The notes beneath the pieces were generated by a model. That model did not search any database and had not been told where the DNA came from. It was given only the letters and a program-made list of their open reading frames with translations. From Klebsiella aerogenes (GTDB lineage: Bacteria; Pseudomonadota; Gammaproteobacteria; Enterobacterales; Enterobacteriaceae): a stretch of DNA of 64,000 nt. The DNA lies in assembly GCA_029027985.1 (NCBI GenBank), contig CP119076.1, positions 4,834,422 through 4,898,421 of the forward strand, read 5' to 3'. The position numbers were made by a program, and so were the translations under genes. Positions 41,337 to 51,503 of this stretch are shown piece by piece. The number at the start of each line of letters is the position of its first letter. The stretch's first letter is position 1.

Positions 41337-43348
41337 TTCGCCTTCGCCAGCATCGCCTTAATATTCGCGACGTTGGCCTGGCCTTTATGCATCCGCTCTT
41401 CTGCTGAAATCACCTTCCGCTCTTGCTCCCAAATCAGATCGTCCTGCGGGAGTTCCAGCAGAAAACGGCTCGGCTCCGGGCGCACCAGCTCGCCATACTG
41501 CCGACGTTCCTTACACAACGTGAAGATCAGCTCTTTCTGCGCCCGGGTGATGCCGACGTAGGCCAGACGGCGCTCTTCATCAACGTTATCTTCATCAATG
41601 CTGCTCTGGTGCGGCAACAGCCCCTCTTCCATTCCGACCAGGTAAACATACGGGAACTCCAGTCCTTTTGAGGCGTGGAGGGTCATCAGTTGGACCTGAT
41701 CCAACTCTTCGTCCGATTCACCGCGTTCCATCATGTCGCGCAAGGTGAAGCGAGTGACCACCTGCGTTAGCGTCATCGGTTCATCAATCTCGCTGCCTTC
41801 CAGCATCTCAGTCATCCAGGTAAACAGCTGGTTGACGTTTTTCATCCGCATTTCTGCGGCTTTCGGGCTGGGCGAGGTTTCATACAACCAGGATTCATAA
41901 TCAATCCCGCGAATCAAATCACGCACGGCGGCAACCGGCTCGCGCTCGGTCAACTGCTGAATTTCCCGTAGCCAGTGGGTGAAACGGGTGAGAGATTCGT
42001 ACCCGCGCCCGGTGAGCGTCTGGCTTAACCCCATATCAAAGCTGGCGGTGAACAAGCCTTTGTTGCGGCTCATCGCCCATTCACCGAGCTTTTGCAACGT
42101 CGCCGGGCCAATCTCGCGCTTTGGCGTATTGACGATTCGCAGGAAGGCGCTGTCGTCATCCGGATTGGTCAACACGCGCAGATAGGCCAGCAGGTCTTTA
42201 ATTTCCGGACGTGAGAAAAACGAGGTGCCGCCGGAGATTTTGTACGGAATGCGGTTCTGCATCAGCATCTTTTCAAAGACGCGCGACTGATGGTTGCCGC
42301 GATAGAGGATCGCGTAATCTTTATAGTCGGTTTTATTAATAAAGTGATGGGCGATCAGCTCGCCGGCAACGCGCTCCGCTTCATGATCTTCGTTGTTAGC
42401 GGAAAGCACTTTCAGTTCGGTGCCGTAACCCAGTTCAGAGAACAGCCGCTTTTCAAAGACGTGCGGGTTATTAGCGATCAGAATGTTAGCGGCTTTCAGT
42501 ATTCGCCCGGAAGAGCGGTAGTTCTGCTCAAGCTTGATCACCTGCAACGCCGGGAAGTCCTGACTAAGCAGCACCAGGTTCTGCGGCCGCGCGCCGCGCC
42601 ACGAGTAGATCGACTGATCATCGTCGCCCACCACGGTAAAGCGCGCGCGCTGCCCCACCAGCAGCTTCACCAGTTCATACTGGCTGGTGTTGGTATCCTG
42701 ATACTCATCCACCAGCAGGTAACGGATCTTATTCTGCCAGCGTTCGCGCACCTCTTCATTACGCTGCAGCAACAGCGTCGGCAGCAGGATCAGATCGTCG
42801 AAATCAAGGACATTGCAGGCCTTCATGTGCGCGTCGTACAGCCCATAACAGTGAGCGAAGATACGATCCCGCTCGCCTTTCGCGCCTGCCGCCGCCTGCG
42901 CGGGCGTTTTCAGATCGTTTTTCCAATTGGAGATCGTCGAGATCAGCTGCTGCAACACCACTTTGTCATCTTCGATCAACCCTTCGGTCAGCTCTTTAAG
43001 CAAAGCAACCTGATCAGTATCATCGAACAGCGAAAAGTTAGACTTCATTCCCAGCGCGGCATATTCGCGCTTGATGATATCCAGCCCCAGGGTGTGGAAG
43101 GTGGAAATCATCAAGCCGCGCACCTCTTTGCGCCCCAGCGTTTGCCCGACGCGTTCTTTCATTTCGCGCGCGGCTTTGTTGGTAAAGGTCACGGCCGCGA
43201 TATGGCGCGCCTGATAGCCGCAGCCGCGGATCAGGTGGGCGATTTTATTGGTAATAACGCGGGTCTTACCGGAACCGGCGCCCGCCAGCACCAGGCACGG
43301 TCCGGTAACGAATTCGACGGCTTGTTGTTGGCCAGGGTTTAAACGCAT
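41327..43348 (-). CDS. rep: ATP-dependent DNA helicase Rep
   Basis: 673 residues from [16 protein letters not shown] (ATG 43346-43348), equal to E. coli Rep; five extra in-frame codons upstream are not conserved. Superfamily 1A 3'-5' helicase that clears protein roadblocks ahead of the replisome. Walker A AGAGSGKT near residues 23-30, [21 protein letters not shown] and [10 protein letters not shown] are in order. The C-terminus should contact DnaB. Paralogous to uvrD in this window; both are complete. Confidence 0.96.
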   Translation of the reverse strand: MRLNPGQQQAVEFVTGPCLVLAGAGSGKTRVITNKIAHLIRGCGYQARHIAAVTFTNKAAREMKERVGQTLGRKEVRGLMISTFHTLGLDIIKREYAALGMKSNFSLFDDTDQVALLKELTEGLIEDDKVVLQQLISTISNWKNDLKTPAQAAAGAKGERDRIFAHCYGLYDAHMKACNVLDFDDLILLPTLLLQRNEEVRERWQNKIRYLLVDEYQDTNTSQYELVKLLVGQRARFTVVGDDDQSIYSWRGARPQNLVLLSQDFPALQVIKLEQNYRSSGRILKAANILIANNPHVFEKRLFSELGYGTELKVLSANNEDHEAERVAGELIAHHFINKTDYKDYAILYRGNHQSRVFEKMLMQNRIPYKISGGTSFFSRPEIKDLLAYLRVLTNPDDDSAFLRIVNTPKREIGPATLQKLGEWAMSRNKGLFTASFDMGLSQTLTGRGYESLTRFTHWLREIQQLTEREPVAAVRDLIRGIDYESWLYETSPSPKAAEMRMKNVNQLFTWMTEMLEGSEIDEPMTLTQVVTRFTLRDMMERGESDEELDQVQLMTLHASKGLEFPYVYLVGMEEGLLPHQSSIDEDNVDEERRLAYVGITRAQKELIFTLCKERRQYGELVRPEPSRFLLELPQDDLIWEQERKVISAEERMHKGQANVANIKAMLAKAKKG

Positions 43349-43460
43349 GGGAATATTGCTCAATCTTCGAACGGGGTGTGGATTGTAGCAGAAAGCGGGG
43401 CCGAGATTTACCGGCGGATGGTAAAGTGTCAGCCACGCAATTCATCCTGAGAACCTGACC

Positions 43461-43742
43461 ATGGCAAAAAGCGCAGCAGCCCTGCATATTCTGGTAAAAG
43501 AAGAGAAACTGGCGCAGGAGATCCTCGCCAAACTGGAACGCGGCGTCAGCTTCGATCATCTGGCGAAGCGCTACTCAAAGTGTCCATCAGGACGCAACGG
43601 CGGTGATTTAGGCGAATTCCAACAGGGGGTGATGGTCGGCCCGTTCGATAAAGCCGTCTTCAGTTGCCCGTTGCTCAAGCCCTATGGACCGGTGCAAACC
43701 AAATTTGGCTACCATATCATCAAGGTGCTGTATCGCCGTTAA
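43461..43742 (+). CDS. Parvulin-type peptidyl-prolyl isomerase, first tandem copy
   Basis: 93 residues, the size of E. coli PpiC, and about two thirds identical to the copy immediately downstream. [30 protein letters not shown] and [12 protein letters not shown] are the parvulin core, including the conserved His and GYHIIKV. Differences cluster in the helical part ([22 protein letters not shown]). This copy is more divergent from E. coli PpiC than its neighbour, so it is the extra paralogue. Divergent from rep. Confidence 0.9.
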   Translation: MAKSAAALHILVKEEKLAQEILAKLERGVSFDHLAKRYSKCPSGRNGGDLGEFQQGVMVGPFDKAVFSCPLLKPYGPVQTKFGYHIIKVLYRR

Positions 43743-44072
<330 letters not shown>

Positions 44073-44082
44073 TAAGGTGTAT

Positions 44083-44159
44083 CCCGGCGTCGCTTTGCTC
44101 GGCCGGGCTACCGGTCGTTTGTAGCCCGGCCGAGCAAAGCGACGCCGGGTTTTTTATTT
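44083..44159. repeat. 29-bp perfect inverted repeat acting as terminator after ppiC
   Basis: Left arm 44083-44111 and right arm 44121-44149 are exact reverse complements over 29 bases (core CGGCGTCGCTTTGCTCGGCC) with a nine-base loop CGGTCGTTT, followed by TTTTTTATTT on the plus strand. It lies between convergent genes. The GC-rich core resembles REP-like palindromes of Klebsiella/Enterobacter chromosomes, here fused to a U-tract. Confidence 0.85.
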
Positions 44160-44519
44160 CTGCGATTGCAGCGTCTGCTGGGCGTTATGTTTCATCACGT
44201 GGGTGCTAACCGCCGCCTGGAACACCTTAAACATCAAGCCATTAATCAGCGTGGTGATAGTAATCACGATAAACGCCGTCATCACCCAGTCAATCAGCGC
44301 AAAGCCGCTGTTCAACAGCGCCGGGCGATATACCGCCATCCCGCCAAATACCACCCAGTGACTTAGGCAGTAGAAGCAGTGGAACAAGTGCCCCATTAGC
44401 ACGTTCTTTTTCGTCGTCCATTCACGAAACGCGGCAAACAACTCCGTCTGCGTCACCGTCATCGAAATACTGCTCGCCGCCATCGCAATCATCAGGCAGG
44501 TGGTTAAATTTTCAATCAT
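44154..44519 (-). CDS. Small membrane protein, DUF1360-like
   Basis: 121 residues with three hydrophobic segments (about 3-20, 47-65 and 73-95). GHLFHCFYCLSHWVVF resembles the LxCxxCxGxW motif of DUF1360 membrane proteins. No function is known. The start overlaps the end of the upstream Rrf2-type regulator by eight bases, so the two are translationally coupled and probably work together. The pair is absent from this position in E. coli, making it accessory. Confidence 0.6.
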   Translation of the reverse strand: MIENLTTCLMIAMAASSISMTVTQTELFAAFREWTTKKNVLMGHLFHCFYCLSHWVVFGGMAVYRPALLNSGFALIDWVMTAFIVITITTLINGLMFKVFQAAVSTHVMKHNAQQTLQSQK

Positions 44520-44955
44520 GGTCGTGGCCTTGGTCGTTGAAGTAGCTAATAAATTCGCTGCCGATATCCTGTAGCGTCAGGCGCTTAAAGCGATCGAGGA
44601 TCAGCGTCTGCGCATCGGCGAGCGTCTCTGACATCACCCGGTTTACCCCCTGCTCCACCAGGCACAGCGGGTTTTCGCTGCGGTTGCCAATCGCAAACAG
44701 CGTCGGCGACCCCAGCGCGAAATAGATATCGTGCAGCGTCACTTCGTTGGCCGGACGACATAGCCGCCAACCGCCGTTATGCCCTTTGGTTGCACAGACG
44801 ATTTTGTTTTCGCGTAATCCGGCCAGCAGCTTGCGGATAAATGCCGGGTTGCCGTCGATAAAATCAGCCATCTGCTCCGAAGTAAGAGGTTTATCGACCT
44901 GCTCCATATGCAGCAGGATGTGTAATGTCGCTGAGAATGAGTTATTTATTTTCAT
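44512..44955 (-). CDS. Rrf2-family transcriptional regulator
   Basis: 147 residues. The N-terminal winged helix (FSATLHILLHMEQ, LTSEQMADFIDGNPAFIRKLLAGLRENKIV, TKGHNGGWRLCRPANEVTLHDIYFALG) is that of the Rrf2/YwnA group. The region expected to bear Fe-S cysteines has only one (PLCLVEQGV), so it is likely a non-cluster, YwnA-like member. A candidate operator overlaps its start. Its partner downstream is a membrane protein of unknown role; the signal it senses is unknown. Confidence 0.82.
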   Translation of the reverse strand: MKINNSFSATLHILLHMEQVDKPLTSEQMADFIDGNPAFIRKLLAGLRENKIVCATKGHNGGWRLCRPANEVTLHDIYFALGSPTLFAIGNRSENPLCLVEQGVNRVMSETLADAQTLILDRFKRLTLQDIGSEFISYFNDQGHDHD

Positions 44956-44973
44956 GTAACTTACGATATTACA
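44955..44973 (-). promoter_or_regulatory. Candidate autoregulatory operator of the Rrf2-type gene
   Basis: TGTAA (44955-44959) and TTACA (44969-44973) form an inverted repeat with a nine-base centre, overlapping the start codon region. Rrf2 regulators commonly bind such dyads at their own promoters. Inference from position and symmetry only. Confidence 0.4.
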
Positions 44974-45051
44974 TTAAGAGTTATACGGCAACCTCTCGTG
45001 TGCAGAAAATAATCATCATCTTGATTAAAAAAGGTTTTAAGCGAATTAAAA

Positions 45052-45084
45052 AAGAAAACCCGGCGGCGCTTGCGCGTCACCGGG
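45052..45084 (-). terminator. Terminator of ilvC
   Basis: On the complement CCCGGTGACGCG and CGCCGCCGGG form a GC-rich imperfect stem followed by TTTTCTTTTTT, about 23 bases after the ilvC stop. Confidence 0.85.
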
Positions 45085-45106
45085 CTGGTAGAGATGTATT
45101 TAAGGA

Positions 45107-46582
45107 TTAACCAGCGACTGCGATGCGCTTCATATCCGTCATATAACCGCGCAGTTTTTTACCTACCGCTTCGATAGCGTGGCTGCGAATCGCTTCGTTC
45201 ACGTCACGCAGCTGAGCGTTGTCTACCGCGCCTTCGGCAATCGCTTTACCCAGATCGCCGGTCTGCAGCGTGGTCATGAACTCTTTCAGCAGCGGTACGC
45301 AAGCGTAAGAGAACAGGTAGTTACCGTATTCTGCGGTATCGGAGATAACCACGTTCATTTCGTACAGACGCTTACGGGCAATGGTGTTAGCGATCAGCGG
45401 CAGTTCGTGCAGTGATTCGTAGTAAGCAGACTCTTCGATGATGCCGGAATCAACCATGGTTTCGAACGCCAGCTCAACGCCCGCTTTCACCATCGCAATC
45501 ATCAGTACGCCTTTATCGAAGTACTCCTGCTCGCCGATTTTGCCTTCAAACTGCGGCGCGGTTTCGAACGCGGTTTTACCGGTCTCTTCACGCCAGGTCA
45601 GCAAGTTTTTGTCGTCGTTCGCCCAGTCAGCCATCATACCGGAGGAGAATTCACCGGAGATGATGCCGTCCATGTGTTTCTGGAACAGCGGCGCCATGAT
45701 CTCTTTCAGCTGTTCTGACAGCGCATAAGCGCGCAGTTTTGCCGGGTTAGACAGGCGGTCCATCATCAGGGTGATGCCGCCCTGCTTCAGCGCTTCGGTG
45801 ATGGTTTCCCAGCCGAACTGAATCAGTTTTTCTGCGTAAGCGGCATCGGTGCCTTCAGCCACCAGCTTGTCGAAGCACAGCAGAGAACCGGCCTGCAGCA
45901 TACCGCACAGGATAGTCTGCTCGCCCATCAGGTCAGATTTCACTTCCGCAACGAAGGAGGATTCCAGTACGCCAGCACGGTGACCACCGGTTGCCGCGGC
46001 CCAGGCTTTAGCGATCGCCATACCTTCGCCTTTCGGATCGTTTTCCGGGTGAACCGCAATCAGGGTCGGAACCCCGAAACCACGTTTGTACTCTTCACGC
46101 ACTTCGGTACCCGGGCACTTCGGCGCCACCATCACTACGGTGATGTCTTTACGGATCTGCTCGCCCACTTCGACGATGTTGAAACCGTGAGAATAACCCA
46201 GCGCCGCGCCGTCTTTCATCAGCGGCTGTACGGAACGCACCACGTCGGAGTGCTGTTTGTCCGGCGTCAGGTTAACCACCAGGTCAGCCTGCGGGATCAG
46301 CTCTTCATAGGTACCGACTTTGAAGCCGTTTTCGGTCGCTTTACGCCAGGACGCGCGCTTCTCGGCAATCGCTTCTTTACGCAGAGCGTAGGAGATATCC
46401 AGACCAGAGTCACGCATGTTCAGGCCCTGGTTCAGGCCCTGAGCGCCACAGCCGACGATGACCACTTTTTTACCCTGAAGGTAGCTTGCGCCATCGGCGA
46501 ATTCGTCGCGGCCCATGAAGCGACATTTGCCCAGCTGTGCCAGCTGCTGGCGCAGATTCAGTGTATTAAAGTAGTTAGCCAT
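45107..46582 (-). CDS. ilvC: Ketol-acid reductoisomerase (class II)
   Basis: 491 residues from [16 protein letters not shown] (ATG 46580-46582), the E. coli length; the frame is open 22 codons upstream but unconserved. It converts acetolactate and acetohydroxybutyrate to dihydroxy acids with NADPH and Mg for valine and isoleucine synthesis. The Rossmann motif is [13 protein letters not shown]-like ([17 protein letters not shown]) and the acidic metal ligands are in the two C-terminal knotted repeats. Expression depends on IlvY, whose gene is now 6 kb away behind a fimbrial operon. Confidence 0.96.
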   Translation of the reverse strand: MANYFNTLNLRQQLAQLGKCRFMGRDEFADGASYLQGKKVVIVGCGAQGLNQGLNMRDSGLDISYALRKEAIAEKRASWRKATENGFKVGTYEELIPQADLVVNLTPDKQHSDVVRSVQPLMKDGAALGYSHGFNIVEVGEQIRKDITVVMVAPKCPGTEVREEYKRGFGVPTLIAVHPENDPKGEGMAIAKAWAAATGGHRAGVLESSFVAEVKSDLMGEQTILCGMLQAGSLLCFDKLVAEGTDAAYAEKLIQFGWETITEALKQGGITLMMDRLSNPAKLRAYALSEQLKEIMAPLFQKHMDGIISGEFSSGMMADWANDDKNLLTWREETGKTAFETAPQFEGKIGEQEYFDKGVLMIAMVKAGVELAFETMVDSGIIEESAYYESLHELPLIANTIARKRLYEMNVVISDTAEYGNYLFSYACVPLLKEFMTTLQTGDLGKAIAEGAVDNAQLRDVNEAIRSHAIEAVGKKLRGYMTDMKRIAVAG

Positions 46583-46655
46583 GATGGTGTACTCCGTGAT
46601 GTTGTGTGTCTTATTGTTCGGTTCGCGTTTCAGCGAGAATGAACCCACATTACAA

Positions 46656-46786
46656 CAGGAAATTTATTGCGGAAATTGATATATTCACAACGTTACATTG
46701 CAATTTATGCAACATTGAAAACCGGAGACTCGTCTGTGAATTTACGCGATCTAAAAACCTTCCTGCATCTGGCGGAAAGCCGCCAC
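46656..46786 (+). repeat. Left copy of the duplicated ilvC-ilvY control region
   Basis: This 131-base stretch aligns to 52555-52684, upstream of the intact ilvY. They share CAGGAAATTTATTGCGG at one end, the IlvY-type operator in the middle, and the first 17 ilvY codons at the other. The two copies are roughly four-fifths identical by eye. Homology stops abruptly after the codon for His17 (46786). Confidence 0.85.
46698..46712. promoter_or_regulatory. IlvY operator, left copy (next to ilvC)
   Basis: TTGCAATTTATGCAA is an inverted repeat with the T-N11-A spacing of LysR-type sites. It lies between ilvC and the truncated ilvY start, where IlvY binds in E. coli. It should still serve the ilvC promoter. 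Confidence 0.7.
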
Positions 46787-46819
46787 GTTGAGGTGTTCAG
46801 GAAAGTTATTCTGGTTTAA
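46736..46819 (+). pseudogene. ilvY: ilvY 5' fragment truncated by the fimbrial insertion
   Basis: GTG at 46736 starts MNLRDLKTFLHLAESRH, the first 17 residues of IlvY. It is then joined to unrelated sequence that adds VEVFRKVILV and a TAA. Only the first helix of the winged helix remains, so it cannot function. The intact ilvY is at 52634. The fragment differs from the intact copy at several third positions and two residues, so the two are not a recent perfect duplication. Confidence 0.88.
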
Positions 46820-47554
46820 TAAGTACGCATGAAATACATGTTATTCATATATGTTCGTTTTACACAATACAACATTCTCACCTGCTTACCCTCTCCACCG
46901 GGCAGGTAAGCAATAACATTTAGCCAGCAAAAAAACCAACAAAGCACCATCATCCAAATGAATAATGAAAACATCATCCATTATTTTAAAATAACCATAA
47001 AAACTTCAGAATATATATTATATAAAGAAATAACCCGGCATCACAAATAGCGCCATGAACACGGACTGTTTAATTTTACCCGCATATCTGCCCAACACAA
47101 ACACTGCTCACCAAAAGCACCAATAACATACTGATTTAACTACATTAAAAAATAAAAAAACCGAAGGGGTTTAAGCTATTAATCTGGTTTTTTAACACCT
47201 TAAAGCCCTAGGCAAATTCCGAATAACAAATTATGTCATTGACTCTTTTTTTCAAAAAAAACATCCTACCCCCGAATTAATATATCTATGGTGAAATCAT
47301 TGAGCTAATTTTATCTTATAGCAATTGGGCTGTTGTCATTCATCGTGGCATTCGCTCCACTTAATTTAAGACTGAATCTTTCTGGTTGATAAGCAATATA
47401 TCAATAAGGTTATTTTTTATCATTTTACCGGCGAGCAATAATTTCATTATTCAATGGATGTGTTAGTTCTCAGGCCCCATTCATATGGCAATGAAACCGC
47501 CATTTCAGCAACCAGGGAATGGCTTTATGTTAGTTAAATTAATTAAGGAAAATC
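46820..47554 (+). promoter_or_regulatory. AT-rich leader region upstream of the fimbrial operon
   Basis: About 730 bases with no supported gene and clearly lower GC than the flanks, with many A/T runs. GCTTACC...GGTAAGC near 46885-46910 can form a hairpin that may end transcription coming from the ilvY fragment. No recombinase gene and no inverted-repeat pair typical of a fimS-like invertible promoter was found. It presumably holds the fimbrial promoter and H-NS-sensitive DNA. Confidence 0.5.
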
Positions 47555-48085
47555 ATGAAAAAGGTAATGATTGCTGCCGCGCTGGCTTCCATCGTATCAG
47601 GTTCTGCACTGGCGGCTGTAACCACCCCTGGCGGTACGATTCATTTCAAGGGGTTTATCACTGAAGATGGGTGTTCGGTCAGCACCAGCGCTAACGAGCC
47701 GGTTTCATTAGGCACCGTTCAGAAATCTGCTTTCACCACTTCCGGTGATGTTTCTACAAAGGTTCCGTTCAAAATTGAATTGACGAACTGCCCGGCAAGC
47801 TTCATCACGGCCGCAGTAACCTTTAAGGGAACTGAATCCAGCACCGCAGGCGTACTGGCACTGGACACCACAACCAGTACCGCTGAAGGCGTGGGTATCC
47901 GGATCTCTGATGATAAAGGCAAGGATGTGGATATCAACTCCGCCAGCGACCCTTATGCCCTGACCGCCGGTGGCGGCAGTACTACGCTCAATTTTGACGC
48001 TCAGTACTACGCACTCGTCGATAATGCCGATATCACCGCAGGTCAGGCCGATGGCATCGTCGACTTTGACATGACCTACAACTAA
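47555..48085 (+). CDS. Fimbrial major subunit (type 1 FimA-like pilin)
   Basis: 176 residues with a signal peptide MKKVMIAAALASIVSGSALA. The mature pilin has the disulfide pair expected of chaperone-usher subunits (Cys in EDGCSVS and LTNCPAS). It also has an N-terminal donor-strand extension (AVTTPGGTIHFKGFI) and the penultimate Tyr motif DFDMTYN at the C-terminus, bound by the chaperone. Preceded by AAGGAAA. First gene of a four-gene chaperone-usher operon inserted between ilvC and ilvY. The sequence is not close to E. coli FimA. Confidence 0.88.
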   Translation: MKKVMIAAALASIVSGSALAAVTTPGGTIHFKGFITEDGCSVSTSANEPVSLGTVQKSAFTTSGDVSTKVPFKIELTNCPASFITAAVTFKGTESSTAGVLALDTTTSTAEGVGIRISDDKGKDVDINSASDPYALTAGGGSTTLNFDAQYYALVDNADITAGQADGIVDFDMTYN

Positions 48086-48171
48086 GCATTTTTGCTGTAG
48101 AGAGTGTTAACCCAACCAGCTGGTGATCTTGCCAGCTGGTTATTTCTACCGTTTCCAGCGGAGTGAAGTGT

Positions 48172-48846
48172 ATGAAATGTCGTCTTATGGGAGTCGCAGT
48201 GGTGTTAATGGCGGCGGCCAGCGTTGCTCAGGCTGGCGTGGTGATTGGCGCGACGCGCTTAATTTACGACGGCGGTAAGAAAGAGTCTTCCCTGAATGTC
48301 AATAACCCCGACAAGGTGCCGTATCTGATCCAGTCGTGGGTGAGCACCCAGGACAGCGGCACAGAAAAGGCCCCCTTTGTTATCACCCCACCACTGTTCC
48401 GTCTGAATGGCGGGGAAGGCAATATTCTGCGCGTGGTGCGGGCGGGCGGGAATTTACCGGAAGACCGGGAGTCGCTGTACTGGATGAATATTAAATCGAT
48501 CCCGACGGCCTCAACGGATGAGCAAAAAAGCCAGTTACAGATTGCGGTCAACAGCAGGATGAAGCTGATTTATCGCCCTAAAGGCCTTAAAGGCGCACCG
48601 GACGAACGCGCCGGTGAACTGAAATGGCAACGCACAGGCGATCAGCTTCAGGTAACAAACCCGACCCCGTTTTATATGAACTTCTACTCCATCACCGTCG
48701 GGGGTAACACGTTGAAAAAGGTTACCTTTGTCCCACCGATGGGGCACACCAGCTTCCCGCTACCCAAGGGCGCTGGCAACGGTATCCACTGGAAAGTGAT
48801 CAATGACTATGGCGGCATTGGCGAGGATCACGCCGCGTCACTGTAG
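48172..48846 (+). CDS. Periplasmic fimbrial chaperone (FimC/PapD-like)
   Basis: 224 residues from MKCRLMGVAVVLMAAASVAQA (ATG 48172, GGAG upstream); a GTG three codons earlier is possible. The signal peptide ends near AQA-GVVIG. Chaperone signatures are GATRLIYDGGKKESSLNVNN-type G1 edge residues (R and K that anchor subunit C-termini), SLYWMNIKSIP, and RLIYRPKGL-like MKLIYRPKGLKGAP. It folds subunits by donor-strand complementation and delivers them to the usher 50 bases downstream. Confidence 0.9.
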   Translation: MKCRLMGVAVVLMAAASVAQAGVVIGATRLIYDGGKKESSLNVNNPDKVPYLIQSWVSTQDSGTEKAPFVITPPLFRLNGGEGNILRVVRAGGNLPEDRESLYWMNIKSIPTASTDEQKSQLQIAVNSRMKLIYRPKGLKGAPDERAGELKWQRTGDQLQVTNPTPFYMNFYSITVGGNTLKKVTFVPPMGHTSFPLPKGAGNGIHWKVINDYGGIGEDHAASL

Positions 48847-48896
48847 CCGATATAACCCTGCCTGTTATTTAAACCTGACGGCGAGAAACACGCGAT

Positions 48897-51461
48897 ATGG
48901 AAATAATACGTTGGCCCGTTCAGCAGCGGCGGTTTTTTTTCGCCGTAAACAAGGTGATTTACCGGGGCACGCTACAGGCCATGTTACTCAGTTGGCCCCT
49001 TCTGGGTGCTCAGGCGCGGGATTATTTTAACCCCGCGTTTCTGAAAACCGGCCCTGCACAACAGGCAAACGCCGACCTGTCGGTATTCGAAGAGAACGGC
49101 GCACAGTCGCCGGGAACCTACCGCGTCGATATTTACCTTAATAAAGACAAGTTCGATACCCGCGACGTCGTGTTTAAGTTCATCAAAGGCAACGATGGCA
49201 AAGAGACGCTGCAACCCTGCATCAGCGTCGCCACGCTAGCGGAGATGGGGGTAAAAACCGCGTCCTTCCCCGCGTTGGGCAGCACAGAGGCCGAATGCGC
49301 GAATCTGGCGGCGATCCCGCAGTCCAGCGCGACATTTCGCTTTAACGTGCAGCAGTTGTTACTCAGTATGCCGCAAGCCGCCGTGTCGCAGAATGCGCGC
49401 GGTTATGTCCCGGAATCTCAGTGGGATGAAGGGATCACCGCGCTGCTGCTGAACTACAGCTTGAGCGGCGCCAATAATTACACCCGCACAAACGACAGCC
49501 AGGACAGCGACAGCCAGTACGTCAACCTGCGGCCGGGGATCAACATCGGCCCGTGGCGCCTGCGCAATTACACCACCTGGAACCGCGACAGCAACGGGCA
49601 AGACAAATGGGATACCGTATATACCTATGTCCAGCGCGACATCATTCGGCTGAAAAGTCAGCTAACGCTGGGAGAGAGCAGCTCACCCGCCGATATTTTT
49701 GACAGCGTCCCCTTTCGTGGCGGGCAGCTCGCCTCTGACGACGACATGCTCCCGGACAGTCTGAAAGGTTATGCCCCCGTGGTGCGCGGTATCGCCCGCA
49801 GCAATGCGCAGGTCACGGTTCGTCAGAATGGTTATACCATCTACCAGACCTACGTCACGCCGGGCGCATTTGAAATTACCGATATGTACCCCACTGGCAG
49901 CAGCGGCGACCTGAACGTGACGATCAAAGAAGCGGATGGTAGCGAGCAGCAGCTGGTGGTGCCGTTTGCCTCTCTGCCGGTACTGCAACGCGAAGGGCGG
50001 CTTAAATATTCAATCACCGGCGGGCAATACCGCGCTTATGACAACAGCGTGGATAAAACCGGCTTTGGCCAGGCCACGGGGATTTACGGTTTACCTTTTG
50101 GTGTCACGCTTTACGGCGGCGGGCAGTTCGCCGGCCACTACCAGTCACTGGCGTTTGGGGCAGGGAAAAATATGGAGACACTGGGGGCTATCTCCACCGA
50201 CGTGACGCAATCGTGGTCCACGCAGAAAGACCGTCAGAAGCAACAAGGGCAGTCCTGGCGTATTCGTTACAGCAAAGATCTCCTCGACACGGGCACCAAT
50301 ATCACCATTGCCGGTTATCGTTATTCCACCTCCGGGTATTACACGCTATCGGAAGTGCTGGATACCTACAACAACGACAGCGATTCCACAGTGACCGATC
50401 GCCGCCGTAACCGGGCTGAAATGACGCTGAGCCAGACACTGTGGGACGACGCTGGATCGCTGTCGTTAAACCTGGTCAGCGAGGACTACTGGAACAGCCA
50501 GCAGAGCATGCGCTCGATAGGCGTGGGATACAGCAACAGCTGGCAGTACTTCAGCTACAACCTGAACTACAGCTACAACCGCAACACCCAGGACAGCGGC
50601 AATGGTGGGAAACGGTACGACAACGATCAGCAGTTTTCCCTCAACATCAGTATTCCGCTGGACAGCTGGATGAGCAGTACCTACGCCGACTACAGCATGA
50701 ACACCAGCCAGCAGGGCAATACCACCAATAACGTCGGGCTGAGTGGCTCGGCGCTGGCGGATAATAACCTGAGCTGGAGCGTATCGGAGGGTTACGGCAG
50801 CCAGGGAGAAGGCAACAGCGGCAACATGAGCGCCGATTACCGGGGCACCTACGCCGAGGTAAACGCGGCCTACGCCTACGACAGGGATATGCAGCGGGTG
50901 AACTACGGCCTGCAAGGGGGGATCGTCGCGCACGCCAACGGCATAACGCTGGGGCAATCGCTGAATGACACCATCGCCCTGGTGGCGGCGCAGGGCGCGG
51001 GCGGCGTTGGCGTCACCAACCAGACCGGGGTGAGCACGGATTTTCGCGGCTATGCCATTGTGCCTTACGTCAGCCCGTATCGTAAAACCCAGATATCGCT
51101 GAACACCGAAATGCTCCCCGATGATGTCGATATCGAAACCGCGAGCCAGAATGTCGTGCCGACGCGCGGCGCGGTGGTGCGGGCGAGCTTTAACGCCAGC
51201 GTGGGGCAGCGCGTGATGATGACGTTAGTCCGCCAGGACGGAGGCAGCATTCCTTTTGGCGCGATGGTGAGCGATCCCACGCAGAAAACGCAGGCGTTTA
51301 TCGTCGGCGATGGCGGCCAGGTGTATCTGACCGGGCTGGCGGAGAGCGGAAAACTGACGGTGAAATGGGGCAGCGACGCCGGGCAGCAGTGCCAGGTGGA
51401 TTACCAGTTGAAGCAAACAGAGGCCTCCGGCTTACAGATGCTCCAGGCGATGTGCCGGTAA
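48897..51461 (+). CDS. Outer-membrane fimbrial usher
   Basis: 854 residues. After a signal peptide ending near GAQA, the mature N-terminus DYFNPAFLKT and DLSVFEENGAQSPGTYRVDIYLN are typical ushers. Then comes the 24-strand beta-barrel with plug domain (PVVRGIARSNAQVTVRQNGY region) and a C-terminal domain ending with disulfide Cys residues (QQCQVDYQL, QAMCR). It assembles and secretes the pilus. Length is normal and no frameshift is seen. The start has a weak Shine-Dalgarno and the protein begins with an unusually long basic stretch before the hydrophobic core. Confidence 0.92.
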   Translation: MEIIRWPVQQRRFFFAVNKVIYRGTLQAMLLSWPLLGAQARDYFNPAFLKTGPAQQANADLSVFEENGAQSPGTYRVDIYLNKDKFDTRDVVFKFIKGNDGKETLQPCISVATLAEMGVKTASFPALGSTEAECANLAAIPQSSATFRFNVQQLLLSMPQAAVSQNARGYVPESQWDEGITALLLNYSLSGANNYTRTNDSQDSDSQYVNLRPGINIGPWRLRNYTTWNRDSNGQDKWDTVYTYVQRDIIRLKSQLTLGESSSPADIFDSVPFRGGQLASDDDMLPDSLKGYAPVVRGIARSNAQVTVRQNGYTIYQTYVTPGAFEITDMYPTGSSGDLNVTIKEADGSEQQLVVPFASLPVLQREGRLKYSITGGQYRAYDNSVDKTGFGQATGIYGLPFGVTLYGGGQFAGHYQSLAFGAGKNMETLGAISTDVTQSWSTQKDRQKQQGQSWRIRYSKDLLDTGTNITIAGYRYSTSGYYTLSEVLDTYNNDSDSTVTDRRRNRAEMTLSQTLWDDAGSLSLNLVSEDYWNSQQSMRSIGVGYSNSWQYFSYNLNYSYNRNTQDSGNGGKRYDNDQQFSLNISIPLDSWMSSTYADYSMNTSQQGNTTNNVGLSGSALADNNLSWSVSEGYGSQGEGNSGNMSADYRGTYAEVNAAYAYDRDMQRVNYGLQGGIVAHANGITLGQSLNDTIALVAAQGAGGVGVTNQTGVSTDFRGYAIVPYVSPYRKTQISLNTEMLPDDVDIETASQNVVPTRGAVVRASFNASVGQRVMMTLVRQDGGSIPFGAMVSDPTQKTQAFIVGDGGQVYLTGLAESGKLTVKWGSDAGQQCQVDYQLKQTEASGLQMLQAMCR

Positions 51462-51503
51462 CGACGCCACCAGCCGTTTCTATTTTATAAGGAAGATAAA
51501 TTT

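Noticed and set aside
44083-44149. Transposon inverted repeats
   Set aside because: The two arms are separated by only nine bases with no coding content, so they form a hairpin rather than element ends.
46820-47554. Possible invertible (fimS-like) promoter upstream of the fimbrial operon
   Set aside because: No matching pair of short inverted repeats and no recombinase gene could be found in or next to the region.
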